The notes: generated from the sequence alone by a model not told the origin. A DNA stretch of 64,000 nt from Paeniglutamicibacter quisquiliarum (GCF_019084045.1 NZ_JAHRED010000007.1:214660-278659); one strand, 5' to 3'. Shown: positions 17,471-27,976, numbered from the stretch's first letter. Translations and numbers: made by a program.

Positions 17471-18670
17471 CTAGCGGCTGGCGACGAACGCCTGCACGCA
17501 GGTCTCGATGTCCTCGGCCGAGTGGGCCGCCGAAAGCTGGACGCGGATGCGCGCGGCGCCCTTGGGCACCACCGGGAAGCTGAAGGCGGTGACGAAGACG
17601 CCGTGGTCCAGCATCTTGCCGGCAACCTCCGCGGCCTTGACGGCATCGCCGAACATCACCGGGATGATGGCGTGCTCGCCCTCGAGCAGCTCGAAGCCTT
17701 CCTCGGTCATGCGGCGGCGGAAGAGCGCGGCGTTGGCGAAGAGCTTCTCGCGCAGCTCGCCCGAGCCCTCGACCAGTTCCAGCGCCTTGAGGGTTGCCGC
17801 GACGATGGCAGGGGCCAGCGAGTTGGAGAACAGGTAGGGGCGCGCCTTCTGACGCAGCATCGCCACGATCTCCCCGCGGCCCGAGACGTAGCCGCCCGAG
17901 GCCCCGCCCAGGGCCTTGCCGAAGGTGCCGGTGTAGATGTCCACGCGGTCCGAGACGCCCGCGTGCTCGGGGGTGCCGGCGCCGGTGGCGCCCATGAAGC
18001 CCACGGCGTGGGAGTCATCGACCATGACCAGGGCGTCGTACTTGTCGGCCAGGTCGCAGATCTCCGCCAGCGGCGCCAGGTAGCCGTCCATGGAGAAGAC
18101 GCCGTCGGTGACGATGATGGTGCGGCGGGCGCCCTTGCCGTCGTTCATTGCGGCGGCTGCCTGCAGCTGGGTTTCCAGGTCCGCCATGTCCTGGTTCGCA
18201 TAGCGGAAGCGCGCCGCCTTGGACAGGCGGATGCCGTCGATGATCGAGGCGTGGTTCAGCGCGTCGGAGATGATGGCGTCGCCCGCGCCGAAGAGCGACT
18301 CGAAGACGCCCCCGTTGGCGTCGAAGCAGCTGGAGAACAGGATGGTGTCCTCGGTGCCCAGGAACTGGGAGACCGCTGCCTCCAGTTCCAGGTGCAGGTC
18401 CTGGGTGCCGCAGATGAAGCGGACCGAGGCCATGCCGAAGCCGCGGGAATCCATGGCGTCCTTGGCGGCGGTGATGATGCGCTCGTCGTCGGCCAGGCCC
18501 AGGTAGTTGTTGGCGCAGAAGTTCACGACCGGCCTGGCCGCGGAGCCGAGCTCGCCGGCGGAGATGCGGGCGGACTGGGCGGAGTCGATGTGGCGTTCGG
18601 ACTTGAACAGGCCGTCGGTGCGCAGCTGCGCCAGTTCGGCTGCCAGCTCGTCTTTCATGGTGGTGTACAT
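17471..18670 (-). CDS. kbl: Glycine C-acetyltransferase (2-amino-3-ketobutyrate CoA ligase)
   Basis: 399 residues, the normal length. A fold-type I PLP enzyme of the alpha-oxoamine synthase family: [10 protein letters not shown] near the N-terminus, [10 protein letters not shown] and the PLP lysine in [10 protein letters not shown]. It cleaves 2-amino-3-oxobutyrate with CoA to glycine and acetyl-CoA, the second step of threonine degradation. The ATG at 18668-18670 has GGAG upstream. It follows tdh by 50 nt, forming the tdh-kbl operon, and ends at a strong hairpin. Confidence 0.95.
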   Translation of the reverse strand: MYTTMKDELAAELAQLRTDGLFKSERHIDSAQSARISAGELGSAARPVVNFCANNYLGLADDERIITAAKDAMDSRGFGMASVRFICGTQDLHLELEAAVSQFLGTEDTILFSSCFDANGGVFESLFGAGDAIISDALNHASIIDGIRLSKAARFRYANQDMADLETQLQAAAAMNDGKGARRTIIVTDGVFSMDGYLAPLAEICDLADKYDALVMVDDSHAVGFMGATGAGTPEHAGVSDRVDIYTGTFGKALGGASGGYVSGRGEIVAMLRQKARPYLFSNSLAPAIVAATLKALELVEGSGELREKLFANAALFRRRMTEEGFELLEGEHAIIPVMFGDAVKAAEVAGKMLDHGVFVTAFSFPVVPKGAARIRVQLSAAHSAEDIETCVQAFVASR

Positions 18671-18720
18671 GTGCTTCTCCTGGAAGTCGCGTCGGAAGGT
18701 GGAAGAGGCTTGGGGAGAGT

Positions 18721-19767
18721 TTAGAAGACGGTCCAGTCGAGGACGACCTTGCCGCCGTGGCCGGAGCGGGCGGCCTCGAAGCCCTTTTCCCATTCGGTGG
18801 CCGGCAGGTAGTCGGTGACCACCGAGGAGATGCGCTCACGCAGCACCGGGTTGGAGGTGAGCATCGCGCTCATGGCGTACCAGGTCTCGAACATCTCGCG
18901 GCCGTAGATGCCCTTGAGCGTGAGCATGTGGGTGACGACCTTGCCCCAGTCGATGTCGATGGAGCTGGAGGGCAGGCCCAGCATGGAGATGTGCCCGCCG
19001 TGGTTCATGTTCTCGATCATCTCCGGCAGGGCCGTGGGGTGGCCCGACATTTCCATGCCGAAGTCGAAGCCCTCGACCATCCCGAGCTCGCGCTGGGCGT
19101 CCTTGATGCGGGTCTTGGAGACGTCGATCGCCAGGTCCACGCCCATGCCGCGGGCCAGTTCCAGGCGCTCGGGCGACACGTCGGTGATGGCGATCTTGCG
19201 TGCGCCCGCGTGGCGGGCAACGGCGACGGCCATCAGCCCGATGGGCCCGGCACCGGTGATCAGCACGTCCTCGCCGACCAGCGGGAAGGACAGCGCGGTG
19301 TGCACTGCATTGCCGAACGGGTCGAAGATCGCCCCGAGCTCCGGGGTGATCGAGGGGTCGCGGTGCACCCAGACGTTGGCCTCGGGGATGACGACGAATT
19401 CGGCGAAGGCGCCGTCGCGCTGCACGCCCACCGAGACGGTGTTGATGCACATCTGGCGGCGTCCGGCGCGGCAGTTGCGGCACATGCCGCAGACCACGTG
19501 GCCCTCGCCGGAGACCCGGTCCCCGACCTTCACGGTGTGGACGTCGGACCCGACCTCCACGACCTCGCCGTAGAATTCGTGGCCCGGGATCATCGGCGCC
19601 TTGATCATGGCCTTGGCGGCGTCGTCGTAGGCCTGGATGTGCAGGTCGGTGCCGCAGATGCCGGCCGTCATCACGCGGATCTTCACGTCGTGGAACCCGG
19701 TGGCGGGTTCGGGGCGGTCCACGAGCTCGAATCCGGCGTGGGGTCCGGACTTGTACAGTGCCTTCAT
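18721..19767 (-). CDS. tdh: L-threonine 3-dehydrogenase
   Basis: 348 residues, zinc medium-chain dehydrogenase. The catalytic zinc set is in [14 protein letters not shown] and [13 protein letters not shown], the structural-zinc loop [15 protein letters not shown] is complete, and [14 protein letters not shown] is the NAD-binding loop. It oxidises L-threonine to 2-amino-3-oxobutyrate for kbl just downstream. The start at 19765-19767 has GAGGAAA upstream; the longer frame lacks a ribosome site. Probably regulated by the divergent LysR gene. Confidence 0.95.
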   Translation of the reverse strand: MKALYKSGPHAGFELVDRPEPATGFHDVKIRVMTAGICGTDLHIQAYDDAAKAMIKAPMIPGHEFYGEVVEVGSDVHTVKVGDRVSGEGHVVCGMCRNCRAGRRQMCINTVSVGVQRDGAFAEFVVIPEANVWVHRDPSITPELGAIFDPFGNAVHTALSFPLVGEDVLITGAGPIGLMAVAVARHAGARKIAITDVSPERLELARGMGVDLAIDVSKTRIKDAQRELGMVEGFDFGMEMSGHPTALPEMIENMNHGGHISMLGLPSSSIDIDWGKVVTHMLTLKGIYGREMFETWYAMSAMLTSNPVLRERISSVVTDYLPATEWEKGFEAARSGHGGKVVLDWTVF

Positions 19768-19871
19768 CGGTGTTTCCTCACTTGCGCCGGTCCGAGCGCG
19801 TTCATGGACGAGTCGACTCCAGTCTGGCATCTCGCACCCGCGGTGGATACCTTAGAAGATACGCAGGTTTC

Positions 19872-19893
19872 TCAATCAACGATTTAGGATTGA
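19872..19893. promoter_or_regulatory. Inverted repeat next to the LysR start (possible LysR autoregulatory site)
   Basis: TCAATC (19872-19877) and GATTGA (19888-19893) separated by 10 nt, ending 4 nt before the LysR ATG in the tdh/lysR divergent region. Confidence 0.3.
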
Positions 19894-19897
19894 CTAC

Positions 19898-20812
19898 ATG
19901 GAAGTCCACCAGCTGCAGATCCTGCGCGAACTCGGCGACCTCGGCTCGGTCAAGGCCGTGGCCAGCGCCCTCTATGTCACCCCCTCGGCGGTCTCGCAGC
20001 AGCTGGCCCTGCTGCAGCGCAACATCCACGTGCCGCTGACCCGCAAGGAGGGACGGAACCTGGTGCTCACCGAGGCCGGGGAGGTGCTGGCCGCCGCCGG
20101 GGCCTCGGTGATTTCCTCGCTGGCCGCCGCCCGCGCGGCGATCGGCGAGTTCCAGGAGAGCCCCGCCGCTCCGGTGACCGTGGCAGGGTTCCACTCCGTG
20201 GGGCAGGCACTCTTCGGCCCGCTGCTGGCCAAGCTCGATGCCCCCGGGGCCCCGGTGCCGCAGTTCTTCGACGAGGACGTCGCCCAGCAGGACTTCCCGG
20301 CGCTGACAGCCCGCTACGACCTGGTGCTGGCCCACCGCATGGACTACTCCCCGCCCTGGCCGGCGGACAAGGTGGTGGTTTCCGCCCTTGCGCACGAACC
20401 GCTGGACATCGCGCTGCCCTCCCACCACCGGCTCGCCTCCCGGGCGGCACTGCGCCCGGGGGACCTGGCCGGCGAGCGCTGGGTGGTCAGCCGCGAGGGC
20501 TACTCCCCCGCAGACGTGCTCAAGGCCATCAGCGCGGTGTCCGGGGATGCGCCGCGGGTCATCCACCGCATCAACGACTACGCCACCGTGGCCGCACTGG
20601 TTGCCTCCGGGGATGTGCTGGGTGTCATCCCGCGCTACACCGCCGGATCGGCGCTGGGCACCTCCGTGGTGCTCCGGCCGCTGGAGGGCATCGCCAACCG
20701 GCGGCGCATCGACCTGCTGGCGCGGCCAGAATCGATGCACCGGCGCAGCGTGCAGCTGGTGGCGGCCGCCATGGGCGAGGCCATGGCCGGGCTCAGCGGC
20801 GAACACGGGTAG
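19898..20812 (+). CDS. LysR-family transcriptional regulator
   Basis: 304 residues. The N-terminal winged helix is SVKAVASALYVTPSAVSQQLALLQ (residues about 17-40) and a two-lobed LysR substrate-binding domain follows from about residue 90. SD AGGA precedes the ATG. It is divergent from tdh-kbl with 130 bp between, the standard layout for a LysR regulator and its target, so control of threonine catabolism is likely. The effector is unknown. Confidence 0.88.
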   Translation: MEVHQLQILRELGDLGSVKAVASALYVTPSAVSQQLALLQRNIHVPLTRKEGRNLVLTEAGEVLAAAGASVISSLAAARAAIGEFQESPAAPVTVAGFHSVGQALFGPLLAKLDAPGAPVPQFFDEDVAQQDFPALTARYDLVLAHRMDYSPPWPADKVVVSALAHEPLDIALPSHHRLASRAALRPGDLAGERWVVSREGYSPADVLKAISAVSGDAPRVIHRINDYATVAALVASGDVLGVIPRYTAGSALGTSVVLRPLEGIANRRRIDLLARPESMHRRSVQLVAAAMGEAMAGLSGEHG

Positions 20813-20830
20813 CCGGCAGCACCGGCACAG

Positions 20831-20875
20831 GGAAGGCGCACCTCCGCGGAATCCCCCGGCCGAGGTGTGCCTTTC
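20831..20875. terminator. Bidirectional terminator between lysR and Gfo/Idh gene
   Basis: 12-bp stem (20833-20844 with 20862-20873, one G-T pair) in a 78-bp gap between convergent genes, ending CCTTTCC. Confidence 0.7.
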
Positions 20876-20890
20876 CTGCCGCCGGCAGGG

Positions 20891-22069
20891 CTACGCGTTC
20901 ACGCGTTCCTGGTTGGCGGCGAAGTACGCCAGCACTTCCCCGCTGAGCGCCGGGACCTGCCTGGCCGATCCGTCGGTGCGCAGCGACTCGGTGGCCAGCA
21001 CGCCGGCGGCAACTGCGGCACGGGCCGCAACCGGCGAGGTCTCGGTCGGCCCGCCCTGCGCGGCGAAGCGCAGGAACTCGGCGATCAGGCGCGGATCCGC
21101 GCCGCCGTGCCCGCCGTCCGCAGCCTCGATCTCCACCTCGAGGTCCGCCGCCACGTAGCCGTCCTGGCTGCGGGTGTTCCACACCTTGATGGTGTCGCCG
21201 GCGTCGTCGCCAAAGTTTTCCAGGCGCCCGGCGGTGCCGATGACGGTGTAGTTCCGCCAGTAGTCGGGAGTGAAGTGGCACTGCTGGTAGGAGGCCAGCA
21301 CGCCGTTGTCCAGCCGCATCTGCATCATGGAAATGTCTTCCACGTCGATGACCGGGTTCAGGTCCCGCTGGGCCGCCGGCGGCCAGTTCTCCAGCGAGAA
21401 CCAGTCCCCCATGCGCCGGTCGGTGTTGTCCCGGCGCGAGGCGACGTCACCATAGACGGCCAGGTCGCCGACCGCGGAGACCGACTCGGTGTAGCCGCCG
21501 GCCAGCCAGTGGATCACGTCGATGTCGTGGGCGCCCTTTTGCAGCAGCAGGCTCGTGGTGTTCCTGCGCTCGGCGTGCCAGTCCTTGAAGTAGTAGTCCC
21601 CGCCGTTGCCCACGAAGTGGCGGCACCACACGGCCTTGACCGTGCCGATGGCACCGGATTCGATGATCCCGCGCATCTGGCGGATCACCGGCATGTGGCG
21701 CATGTTGTGCCCGACGTAGAGCCGGGTTCCGGTGCGGAAGGCAGTTTCCAGCAGGCCGTCGACGGCCTCCAGGGTGACATCCAGCGGCTTTTCGCAGAAC
21801 GTCGGGATGCCCGCCTCCAGGGTGCGCCGGGCGACGAGCGCGTGCTGGTTGTCGGGGGTCAGCACCAGCACCGCGTCCAGGCCCGCCCCCAGCAACTCGT
21901 CCAGGTCCGCGGTGATGATGGCCCCGGGCAGCTTGGCCGCGGCGTCGGCGCGGCCGCGCTCGGAGGTGTCGCACACCATGGCCACCACCGAGCCCTGGCC
22001 GGGGCGGTGGGCGTGCTTGTACAGGCCGGAGCGCAGGCCGAAGCCGACGACACCTACTTTGAGATCCAC
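20891..22069 (-). CDS. Gfo/Idh/MocA-family oxidoreductase
   Basis: 392 residues. The N-terminal Rossmann fold begins VGVVGFGLRSGLYKHAH, CEKPLD carries the catalytic-region Lys, and the C-terminal alpha/beta domain has GAHDIDVIHWLAG with the Asp-His pair typical of sugar dehydrogenases of this family. It probably oxidises or epimerises a sugar or sugar derivative with NAD(P). Start is GTG at 22067-22069, supported by AAGGAG 8 nt upstream. It follows the Opp/Dpp-type ABC genes in the same direction, suggesting it works on the imported compound. Confidence 0.88.
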   Translation of the reverse strand: MDLKVGVVGFGLRSGLYKHAHRPGQGSVVAMVCDTSERGRADAAAKLPGAIITADLDELLGAGLDAVLVLTPDNQHALVARRTLEAGIPTFCEKPLDVTLEAVDGLLETAFRTGTRLYVGHNMRHMPVIRQMRGIIESGAIGTVKAVWCRHFVGNGGDYYFKDWHAERRNTTSLLLQKGAHDIDVIHWLAGGYTESVSAVGDLAVYGDVASRRDNTDRRMGDWFSLENWPPAAQRDLNPVIDVEDISMMQMRLDNGVLASYQQCHFTPDYWRNYTVIGTAGRLENFGDDAGDTIKVWNTRSQDGYVAADLEVEIEAADGGHGGADPRLIAEFLRFAAQGGPTETSPVAARAAVAAGVLATESLRTDGSARQVPALSGEVLAYFAANQERVNA

Positions 22070-22204
22070 GAAATTACTCCTTAGTGACTAAAACATTTGG
22101 GCGCCTGCGGCGGCACGTCGTGGTGGACACGCGGCCGGGGCGGTTGGGGGGGCTTGCGGTTCTTCCGCGTTGGGAGGCGCGGAAGACCCGGGGCGGGGGT
22201 GGCG

Positions 22205-23251
22205 CTAGCCGGCTGAGACATCCAGCGCGAAGTGGCACCGGGAGACGTGGGTGTCGCTGATCCGGATGAGCTCCGGTTCCCGCTGCGCACAGATCGCCTG
22301 GGCCATGGGGCAGCGGGTGTGGAACCTGCAGCCCGCCGGCGGGTCGATGGGCGAGGGCGGGTCCCCCTGCAGCACGATCCGCTCCCTGTCGGTGCCGTCG
22401 TTCTTGCGCAGCTCGGGGGCGGCCGACAGCAGGGCCCGGGTGTAGGGCTGCCCGGTGCGATCGTAGACATCTGCATAGCTGCCCAGCTCGACCACGCGTC
22501 CCAGGTACATGGTGGCCACCCGGTCCGCGATGTGCCGCACGATCTGCAGGTCGTGGGCGATGAACAGGTAGCTCAGGCCCAGTTCCCCCTGCAGGTCATC
22601 GAGCAGGTTCACCACCTGGGCGCGCACCGAGACATCCAGCGCGGATACCGGCTCGTCGCAGATGAGCATCTGGGGGTTCAGCGCGATGCCGCGGGCGATG
22701 CCGATGCGTTGCTGCTGCCCGCCGGAGAAGTTGTGCGGGTACCGGTCCGCGTGGTTCGGGTTCAGCCCCACCAGTTCCAGCAGCTCCTTGATCTTCGCCC
22801 GGCGTCCGGCCTTCGGGGCCACCTCCGGGTGGATCTCGAAGGGTTCTGCGACCAGCTCTTCCACCGTCATGCGCGGGTTCAGCGAGGAGTACGGGTCCTG
22901 GAAGATCAGCTGGATGTTGCGGCGCATTTCGCGCTTCTCATCTCCCCGCAGGTCGTTGATGTCCTGGCCGCGGAAATACACCCGGCCCTCCGTCGGCTTC
23001 TCCAGCCCGGCCATCACCCTGGCCAAGGTGGACTTGCCGCAGCCGGACTCCCCGATCACGCCCAGGGTCTCCCCCGCGTTCACCGAAAGGTCCACACCGT
23101 CCAGGGCCTTGACGAACTTGCGCGGGCCGATCGGCAGGTGGCGGTGCACCGCATAGTGCTGCTTCACCGCGCGCATTTCCATCAGCGGGGCGCCCGCCGG
23201 CATCGTCCCGGTTCCCGCCGCGATCTGCGTACTGGTGCTAGGCGTGGGCAT
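22205..23251 (-). CDS. Oligopeptide/dipeptide-type ABC transporter ATP-binding protein (OppF/DppF-like)
   Basis: 348 residues. Walker [10 protein letters not shown], signature [14 protein letters not shown], Walker [14 protein letters not shown], then the oligo_HPY C-terminal extension with [22 protein letters not shown], a cysteine-rich segment seen in the Opp/Dpp class that can bind an iron-sulfur cluster. The ATG at 23249-23251, preceded by GGGAGG, overlaps the end of the upstream ATPase gene by 14 nt; a longer frame is shadow. It forms the ATPase heterodimer with the preceding gene. Confidence 0.92.
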   Translation of the reverse strand: MPTPSTSTQIAAGTGTMPAGAPLMEMRAVKQHYAVHRHLPIGPRKFVKALDGVDLSVNAGETLGVIGESGCGKSTLARVMAGLEKPTEGRVYFRGQDINDLRGDEKREMRRNIQLIFQDPYSSLNPRMTVEELVAEPFEIHPEVAPKAGRRAKIKELLELVGLNPNHADRYPHNFSGGQQQRIGIARGIALNPQMLICDEPVSALDVSVRAQVVNLLDDLQGELGLSYLFIAHDLQIVRHIADRVATMYLGRVVELGSYADVYDRTGQPYTRALLSAAPELRKNDGTDRERIVLQGDPPSPIDPPAGCRFHTRCPMAQAICAQREPELIRISDTHVSRCHFALDVSAG

Positions 23252-24269
23252 GGGCCAGGACCTCCCGGGTCTGGAAGCAGGCGCTGTGCCGTGCCTCGTC
23301 GATTGATTCCAGTGCGGGGATGGCCGTGAGGCATTCCGCGGTGCCGAAGGGGCAGCGGTTGGCAAAGCTGCAGCCGACGGGCAGGTTCAACAGGTCAGGC
23401 GGCGTGCCGGGGATCGCCGGCAGCCGGTGGCCCTTGAGCTCCTCCCCGGCGATCGAGGCGGCCAGGCCCCTGGAGTACGGGTGGCCGGGTCGCGAGAGCA
23501 CCTCGGCGGTGGGACCGTGCTCCACGATGCGGCCGGCATACATGACGGCGACCTGGTCGGTGACCTCCCTGACCACGGATATGTCGTGGGTGATCAGGAT
23601 CAGCCCCATGTTCCGCTCCTCCTGCTGTTCCTTGAGCAGCTCGAGGATCTGCGCCTGGACGGTGACATCCAGCGCGGTGGTCGGTTCGTCGGCGATCAGC
23701 AGCACCGGGTCTAGGGCCAGCGCCATGGCGATGACGATGCGCTGGCGCATGCCGCCGGAGAACTGGTGCGGGTAGTCGTTCACCCGCGAGGCCGCGGCGG
23801 GGATCCTCACCTTGTCCATCATCTTGATGGCCGCTGCCTTGGCGTCCCGGCGGGAGTACCCGCGGTGCACGCGGTAGAGCTCGCCGATCTGCCGGCCCAC
23901 CGGGTGGACCGGGTTCAGCGCGGTCAGCGCGTCCTGGAAGACCATCGAGACCCGGGAACCGACCAGTTGGCGGTGGCGCCTGGGGGTGATGGTGAGCAGG
24001 TCCTCGCCCTCCAGCAGGATCTCGCCGCGCGGGATGTGCGCCGGGGGCATGTCCAGGATGCCCATGATGGCCCGGGCGGTGACCGACTTGCCCGACCCGG
24101 ACTCGCCCAGGATGCCCAGCGCCTGCCCGCGCCTGACCTCGAAGTTCATGCCGTTCACTGCCGTGGCGACGCCCTTGGAGGTGTTGAATTCGACCTCAAG
24201 GTCCCGCACGCGCAGCAACACCTCGTCCGCCGGCTCCCCGGCGCGGTTCTGCGGGTTCGTGGTGCTCAC
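23238..24269 (-). CDS. Oligopeptide/dipeptide-type ABC transporter ATP-binding protein (OppD/DppD-like)
   Basis: 343 residues. Walker [10 protein letters not shown], signature [15 protein letters not shown], Walker [15 protein letters not shown] and a C-terminal oligo_HPY segment [17 protein letters not shown]. Start is GTG (24267-24269) directly abutting the stop of the permease gene, with AAAGGC upstream. With the OppF-like partner it powers import through the two permeases upstream. Confidence 0.92.
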   Translation of the reverse strand: MSTTNPQNRAGEPADEVLLRVRDLEVEFNTSKGVATAVNGMNFEVRRGQALGILGESGSGKSVTARAIMGILDMPPAHIPRGEILLEGEDLLTITPRRHRQLVGSRVSMVFQDALTALNPVHPVGRQIGELYRVHRGYSRRDAKAAAIKMMDKVRIPAAASRVNDYPHQFSGGMRQRIVIAMALALDPVLLIADEPTTALDVTVQAQILELLKEQQEERNMGLILITHDISVVREVTDQVAVMYAGRIVEHGPTAEVLSRPGHPYSRGLAASIAGEELKGHRLPAIPGTPPDLLNLPVGCSFANRCPFGTAECLTAIPALESIDEARHSACFQTREVLAHAHA

Positions 24270-25244
24270 TTACTTGCCTTTCGGATCGAACTCATCGCGC
24301 ATGGCCTCGCCAAAGAGCACGAAACCCAGCACGGTGATGGTCAGGAAAATCGCCGGGAAGACCAGCAGGTGCGGGGCCGCGGAGATGTACTCGCGCGCCG
24401 CCGCAAGCTGCAGGCCCCAGGACACCGAGGGAGGGGTGAGCCCGATGCCGATGAAGGTCAGGCCGGCCTCGGCGGAGATCACCCCGCCGATGCCCAGGGT
24501 CTGGAGCACCAGCAACGGGGTCAGCGAGTTCGGGATGATGTGCTTGGCGATGATCCGCCCGTTCGAGGCACCCAGCAGCCGGGAGGCCTGGACGTATTCG
24601 CGGTTGCGCACCTCCATCACCGAGGAGCGCATGAACCGCACCCCGCCGGGCCAGGAGAACAGCGCCAGGGCGAAGATCACGGTCCAGACGGTGCGCTGCG
24701 AAAAGAGCTGCAGCACCACAATTGCGGCCAGGATGAACGGCAGGCCGAAGGCCATGTCGCAGGCGCGGGAAATGATCGTGTCGACCCAGCCGCCGAAGAA
24801 GCCGGCCAGCGAGCCGAGGATCGCGGAGATCACGAAGGAGATCGCGGTGACCACGATGCCCACCAGGATCGAGGCCCGCGCCCCGTAGACCACGTTGGTG
24901 TAGTAGTCGCAGCCCTGGATGTCGACGCCGAAAAGGTGCTCGGCGCTGGGCGGCTGGTTGGTCTTGAGGATGTCGCAATTCGCCGTGGGGTCAGAGCCGA
25001 ACCCGGCAAAGAGCTGCGGGAAGGCTGCCATCAGCAGCATCACCGCAACGATCGAGCCCGAGATCAGGAAGCGCGGCTTGAGCCACACCGGCCCGCGGCT
25101 CCTCTTCGTCGCCGGCCGGCGGCGGGCAAGGCCGGCGGCCGGCGCCGGGACGCCTATTCCAGCCGGGGCGGTGATCGGGTTGGTCGGGGCCAACGGATCC
25201 GCGACGGGCTCCGTGGCCTGGTTGGTTTCGGTGTTCTGGCTCAT
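24270..25244 (-). CDS. ABC transporter permease (OppC/DppC-like)
   Basis: 324 residues: a roughly 45-residue Pro/Ala-rich cytoplasmic tail, one membrane span near 58, a loop with Cys89 and Cys111, then five spans carrying the binding-protein-dependent permease domain with the loop EYVQASRLLGASNGRIIAKHI. Starts by ATGA overlap with the OppB-like gene. The two extracytoplasmic cysteines are a common OppC feature. Confidence 0.92.
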   Translation of the reverse strand: MSQNTETNQATEPVADPLAPTNPITAPAGIGVPAPAAGLARRRPATKRSRGPVWLKPRFLISGSIVAVMLLMAAFPQLFAGFGSDPTANCDILKTNQPPSAEHLFGVDIQGCDYYTNVVYGARASILVGIVVTAISFVISAILGSLAGFFGGWVDTIISRACDMAFGLPFILAAIVVLQLFSQRTVWTVIFALALFSWPGGVRFMRSSVMEVRNREYVQASRLLGASNGRIIAKHIIPNSLTPLLVLQTLGIGGVISAEAGLTFIGIGLTPPSVSWGLQLAAAREYISAAPHLLVFPAIFLTITVLGFVLFGEAMRDEFDPKGK

Positions 25245-26164
25245 ATCCGCACCCTCGGGTCAATGATGCCGTAGAGCAGGTCCACGAACAGGTTGAAAAG
25301 GAGGTAGACCAGCACGAGCATCGTGGCGATGCCCACCACGACGGTGCCCTCCTTGTTGTTGATGGCGGCGACCATCAGGCCGCCGATGCCGGGGATGTTG
25401 AAGATCGCCTCGATGATCACCGCCCCGCCGAGCATGCCGGCCAGGGACAGGCCCAGGTAGGTGACCACCGGGATCATCGCGTTGCGCAGCGCGTGTCCCC
25501 AGATGACCCGGCGCGGCGAGAGGCCCTTGGCCCGTGCGGTGCGCAGGTACTCGGCCCGCAGCACGTCCACCAGGGAGGTGCGGGTCAGCCGCGCCAGCCC
25601 GGCGGAGGCCTCGATGGCCATGACCAGGGCCGGAAGGATGAAGGCCAGCGGCCATCCGGCGCGGATGCCGGCCGGATCGACCCAGCCCAGCTGGACGCCG
25701 AAGACCGTCTGCGCGCCCAGCGCGATGACGAAGCCGGGGATGCCCAGGAAGATCACGGTGAAGACCAGGGCGAAGTGGTCCCCGGCCTGTCCGTTGCGCA
25801 GTCCGCCGTAGACGCCGATCGCCAGCCCGATGACCATTTTCAGCGCCCAGGCGGTCATCGCCAGGGCAAAGGTCACCGGCAGCCGTTCCAGGATCAGGCC
25901 CAGCACGGGGCGGCCGAAGAAGTCGATGCCGAAGTTGCCCTGGACCAGGCCCAGCATGTAGTTGCCGTACTGGACCAGGAACGGGTCATCGAGGTGGTAG
26001 GCCAGCCGGATCTGCGCGACGGTCGATTCGGGCAGCGGACGCGAACCGGTCAGCGCCGCCACCGGGTCCCCGGGCATCAGGAACGTGAGTGCGTAGATGA
26101 TGAAGGTGGCGCCGATGACCACCGGGACCATCTGCAGGATTCTTCGTATGGTGTAGCCAAGCAT
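25241..26164 (-). CDS. ABC transporter permease (OppB/DppB-like)
   Basis: 307 residues, six membrane spans. The N-terminus MLGYTIRRILQMVPVVIGA is the standard OppB opening, and the EAA loop is EYLRTARAKGLSPRRVIWGH. The ATG at 26162-26164 has GAAAGGAAG upstream; an upstream extension is Arg/Pro-rich shadow. Second gene of the operon after the binding protein. Confidence 0.92.
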   Translation of the reverse strand: MLGYTIRRILQMVPVVIGATFIIYALTFLMPGDPVAALTGSRPLPESTVAQIRLAYHLDDPFLVQYGNYMLGLVQGNFGIDFFGRPVLGLILERLPVTFALAMTAWALKMVIGLAIGVYGGLRNGQAGDHFALVFTVIFLGIPGFVIALGAQTVFGVQLGWVDPAGIRAGWPLAFILPALVMAIEASAGLARLTRTSLVDVLRAEYLRTARAKGLSPRRVIWGHALRNAMIPVVTYLGLSLAGMLGGAVIIEAIFNIPGIGGLMVAAINNKEGTVVVGIATMLVLVYLLFNLFVDLLYGIIDPRVRI

Positions 26165-26204
26165 GCAACTGCTTCCTTTCGCCGCCCGGTGCGGGGCGGC
26201 ATCC

Positions 26205-26257
26205 GCACGGGTGCCGGAGCGTGCCGGTGTTCGGCCAGCGCGCTCCGGCACCCGTGC
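26205..26257. terminator. Intercistronic hairpin after the Opp-type binding-protein gene
   Basis: Perfect 17-bp stem (26205-26221 with 26241-26257) and 19-nt loop between the binding-protein stop and the OppB-like start, in the place where differential expression of the binding protein is usually set. Confidence 0.6.
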
Positions 26258-26273
26258 AAGTGTCGTGCCTGGG

Positions 26274-27866
26274 TCAGCAGCCGTATCCGGCGCGGTAGAA
26301 CTGCAGGTCGCCCTGGGCGTCGTTCATCACGGCGCACTTGGTGTGCAGGCCGAAGTCGGTCGGGATGAACAGCGGGATCGCGGGCATGTCCTTCATGACC
26401 ACGGCCTCCGCCTGTGCGTACAGGGTTGCGGCCTTGGCCTCGTCCTGTTCGCCGCGGGCCGCGCGCAGCAGCTTGTCGACGCCGTCGTTCGAGTAGCCGG
26501 TGGTGACGTTGCCGTCTCCCCCGGTCTCGTACTGGCTCAGGTACTGGTCCGAGCTCTTGTACGACCAGCCCCAGAGGCCGAAGACGGCGCCTTCAAGCTT
26601 CTGGTTGTTGCGGCGGGCCTCGAGTTCGGTGCCCAGCATCGGCTTGAGCTGGACCTTGATGCCCAGGTTGTCCTGGATCTGCTTGGAGATGGCCTGGACC
26701 AGCTGCGCGTCGGAGGTCGAGTTGTGCTCGATGATGAAGGTGCCGTCGAATCCGCCGGCCTTCTTCAGCAGGTCCTTGGCGCCGGCGGCGTCAAAGGTGC
26801 ACGATTCGCAGGAGCCTGCCTTGTAGGAATCCAGCGACGGCGGGACAAGGGAATCGGATGCGGCGGCGTAGCCCTGCAGCAGCGAGGCGGCGATGGCCTC
26901 GCGGTCGATCGACATGGAGATGGCCCGGCGCAGGTCCGGGTCCTCCAGGCCCTTGACGTATTCGGGGATCTGCAGCGTGTACTGCTTGGAACCGGTCTTG
27001 ACCTCGTAGAGGGATTCCTCGCCGAGCTGGCTCTTGGCCTTGGAGACCATGGTCGCCGGCACGTTGCGGATCATGTCCAGGTTGTTGGCGGTCATGTCGG
27101 TGTACGCCGCATCCACCGCGGTGTAGATCTGCCCGACGAGCCTGTCCGCCCCGCCGGAGAAGCCGGCTGCGCCCTTGAAGCCGTCCCACTTTTCCAGGAC
27201 GACTTCCTGGTTGTGGTTCCAGGAGACGAACTTGTACGGGCCGTTGGAGACCGGGTTCTCCTCGTAGGCCTTCGGGTCGCTGAAGGCGGCCTCCGGAAGC
27301 GGGCACAGCGGCGAGGTGGAAAGCACCTTCGGGAAGTCCGCGTTGGCCGCGTTGAGGGTGACCTCGAGGTTGTTCCCATCGATGACCTTCACGCCCGAGA
27401 GCGTCTTGGTCGTCGGCTTGGAGCCGTCGGTGGGGTTCAGTTCCTTGTACCCCTTGAAGGAAACGAAGCTGCCGTTGCCCTGCCAGGCGTTCGAGCCCGT
27501 GGCGGTCTTGGCCCAGGCCTTGGCGAACGAGTCGGCGGTCACCGGCGAGCCGTCCTGGAAGGTCCACCCCTCCTGCAGCTCGATGTTCCAGGTGGTGGCA
27601 TCCTCGCTCGTGACCGACTTGGCGGCCAGCGGCTCCAGCTCCTGCGTCTCGACGTTCACCTCCATGAGGTTCGCGCAGGTCGCCATGGCGACCTGGCTTC
27701 CCGGGGACTCGTGCGGGACCAGCGACGTTGGCTCGGCCAGCTGGAACGAGAGGCGCTTCTCGCCACCGGCCGCCCCTCCGGCCTCCGCCCCGACCGAACA
27801 ACCGCTGGCCGCCAGCATGAACGCTGCGGACGCCGCTGCGACGGCAATCAACTTCTTCTTCGACAT
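26274..27866 (-). CDS. Opp/Dpp-type substrate-binding lipoprotein (SBP family 5)
   Basis: 530 residues. Lipoprotein signal peptide MSKKKLIAVAAASAAFMLA with lipobox AASGC and Cys23 as lipid site. The mature part is the large cluster C binding fold (TWNIELQEGWTFQDGSPVTADSF and DLRRAISMSIDREAIAA segments). First gene of the five-gene importer operon; GGAG precedes the ATG at 27864-27866. The family carries peptides but also oligosaccharides. The ROK repressor upstream and Gfo/Idh dehydrogenase downstream favour a saccharide; this is inference from context. Confidence 0.92.
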   Translation of the reverse strand: MSKKKLIAVAAASAAFMLAASGCSVGAEAGGAAGGEKRLSFQLAEPTSLVPHESPGSQVAMATCANLMEVNVETQELEPLAAKSVTSEDATTWNIELQEGWTFQDGSPVTADSFAKAWAKTATGSNAWQGNGSFVSFKGYKELNPTDGSKPTTKTLSGVKVIDGNNLEVTLNAANADFPKVLSTSPLCPLPEAAFSDPKAYEENPVSNGPYKFVSWNHNQEVVLEKWDGFKGAAGFSGGADRLVGQIYTAVDAAYTDMTANNLDMIRNVPATMVSKAKSQLGEESLYEVKTGSKQYTLQIPEYVKGLEDPDLRRAISMSIDREAIAASLLQGYAAASDSLVPPSLDSYKAGSCESCTFDAAGAKDLLKKAGGFDGTFIIEHNSTSDAQLVQAISKQIQDNLGIKVQLKPMLGTELEARRNNQKLEGAVFGLWGWSYKSSDQYLSQYETGGDGNVTTGYSNDGVDKLLRAARGEQDEAKAATLYAQAEAVVMKDMPAIPLFIPTDFGLHTKCAVMNDAQGDLQFYRAGYGC

Positions 27867-27955
27867 GATGCTCCTCGTGTACGAATGACCCGTGTTACTC
27901 CGCCGTGCGCGACGGTGTTGGCCAGGCAACCACAGGGTGTGATTAGCCTCACCAC

Positions 27956-27976
27956 TTATTTCACGCTCTAAAATAA
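27956..27976. promoter_or_regulatory. ROK-repressor operator-like inverted repeat
   Basis: TTATTT-N9-AAATAA, an AT-rich inverted repeat of the kind bound by ROK repressors such as NagC/Mlc/XylR. It overlaps the -10 of the predicted importer promoter. Confidence 0.6.
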
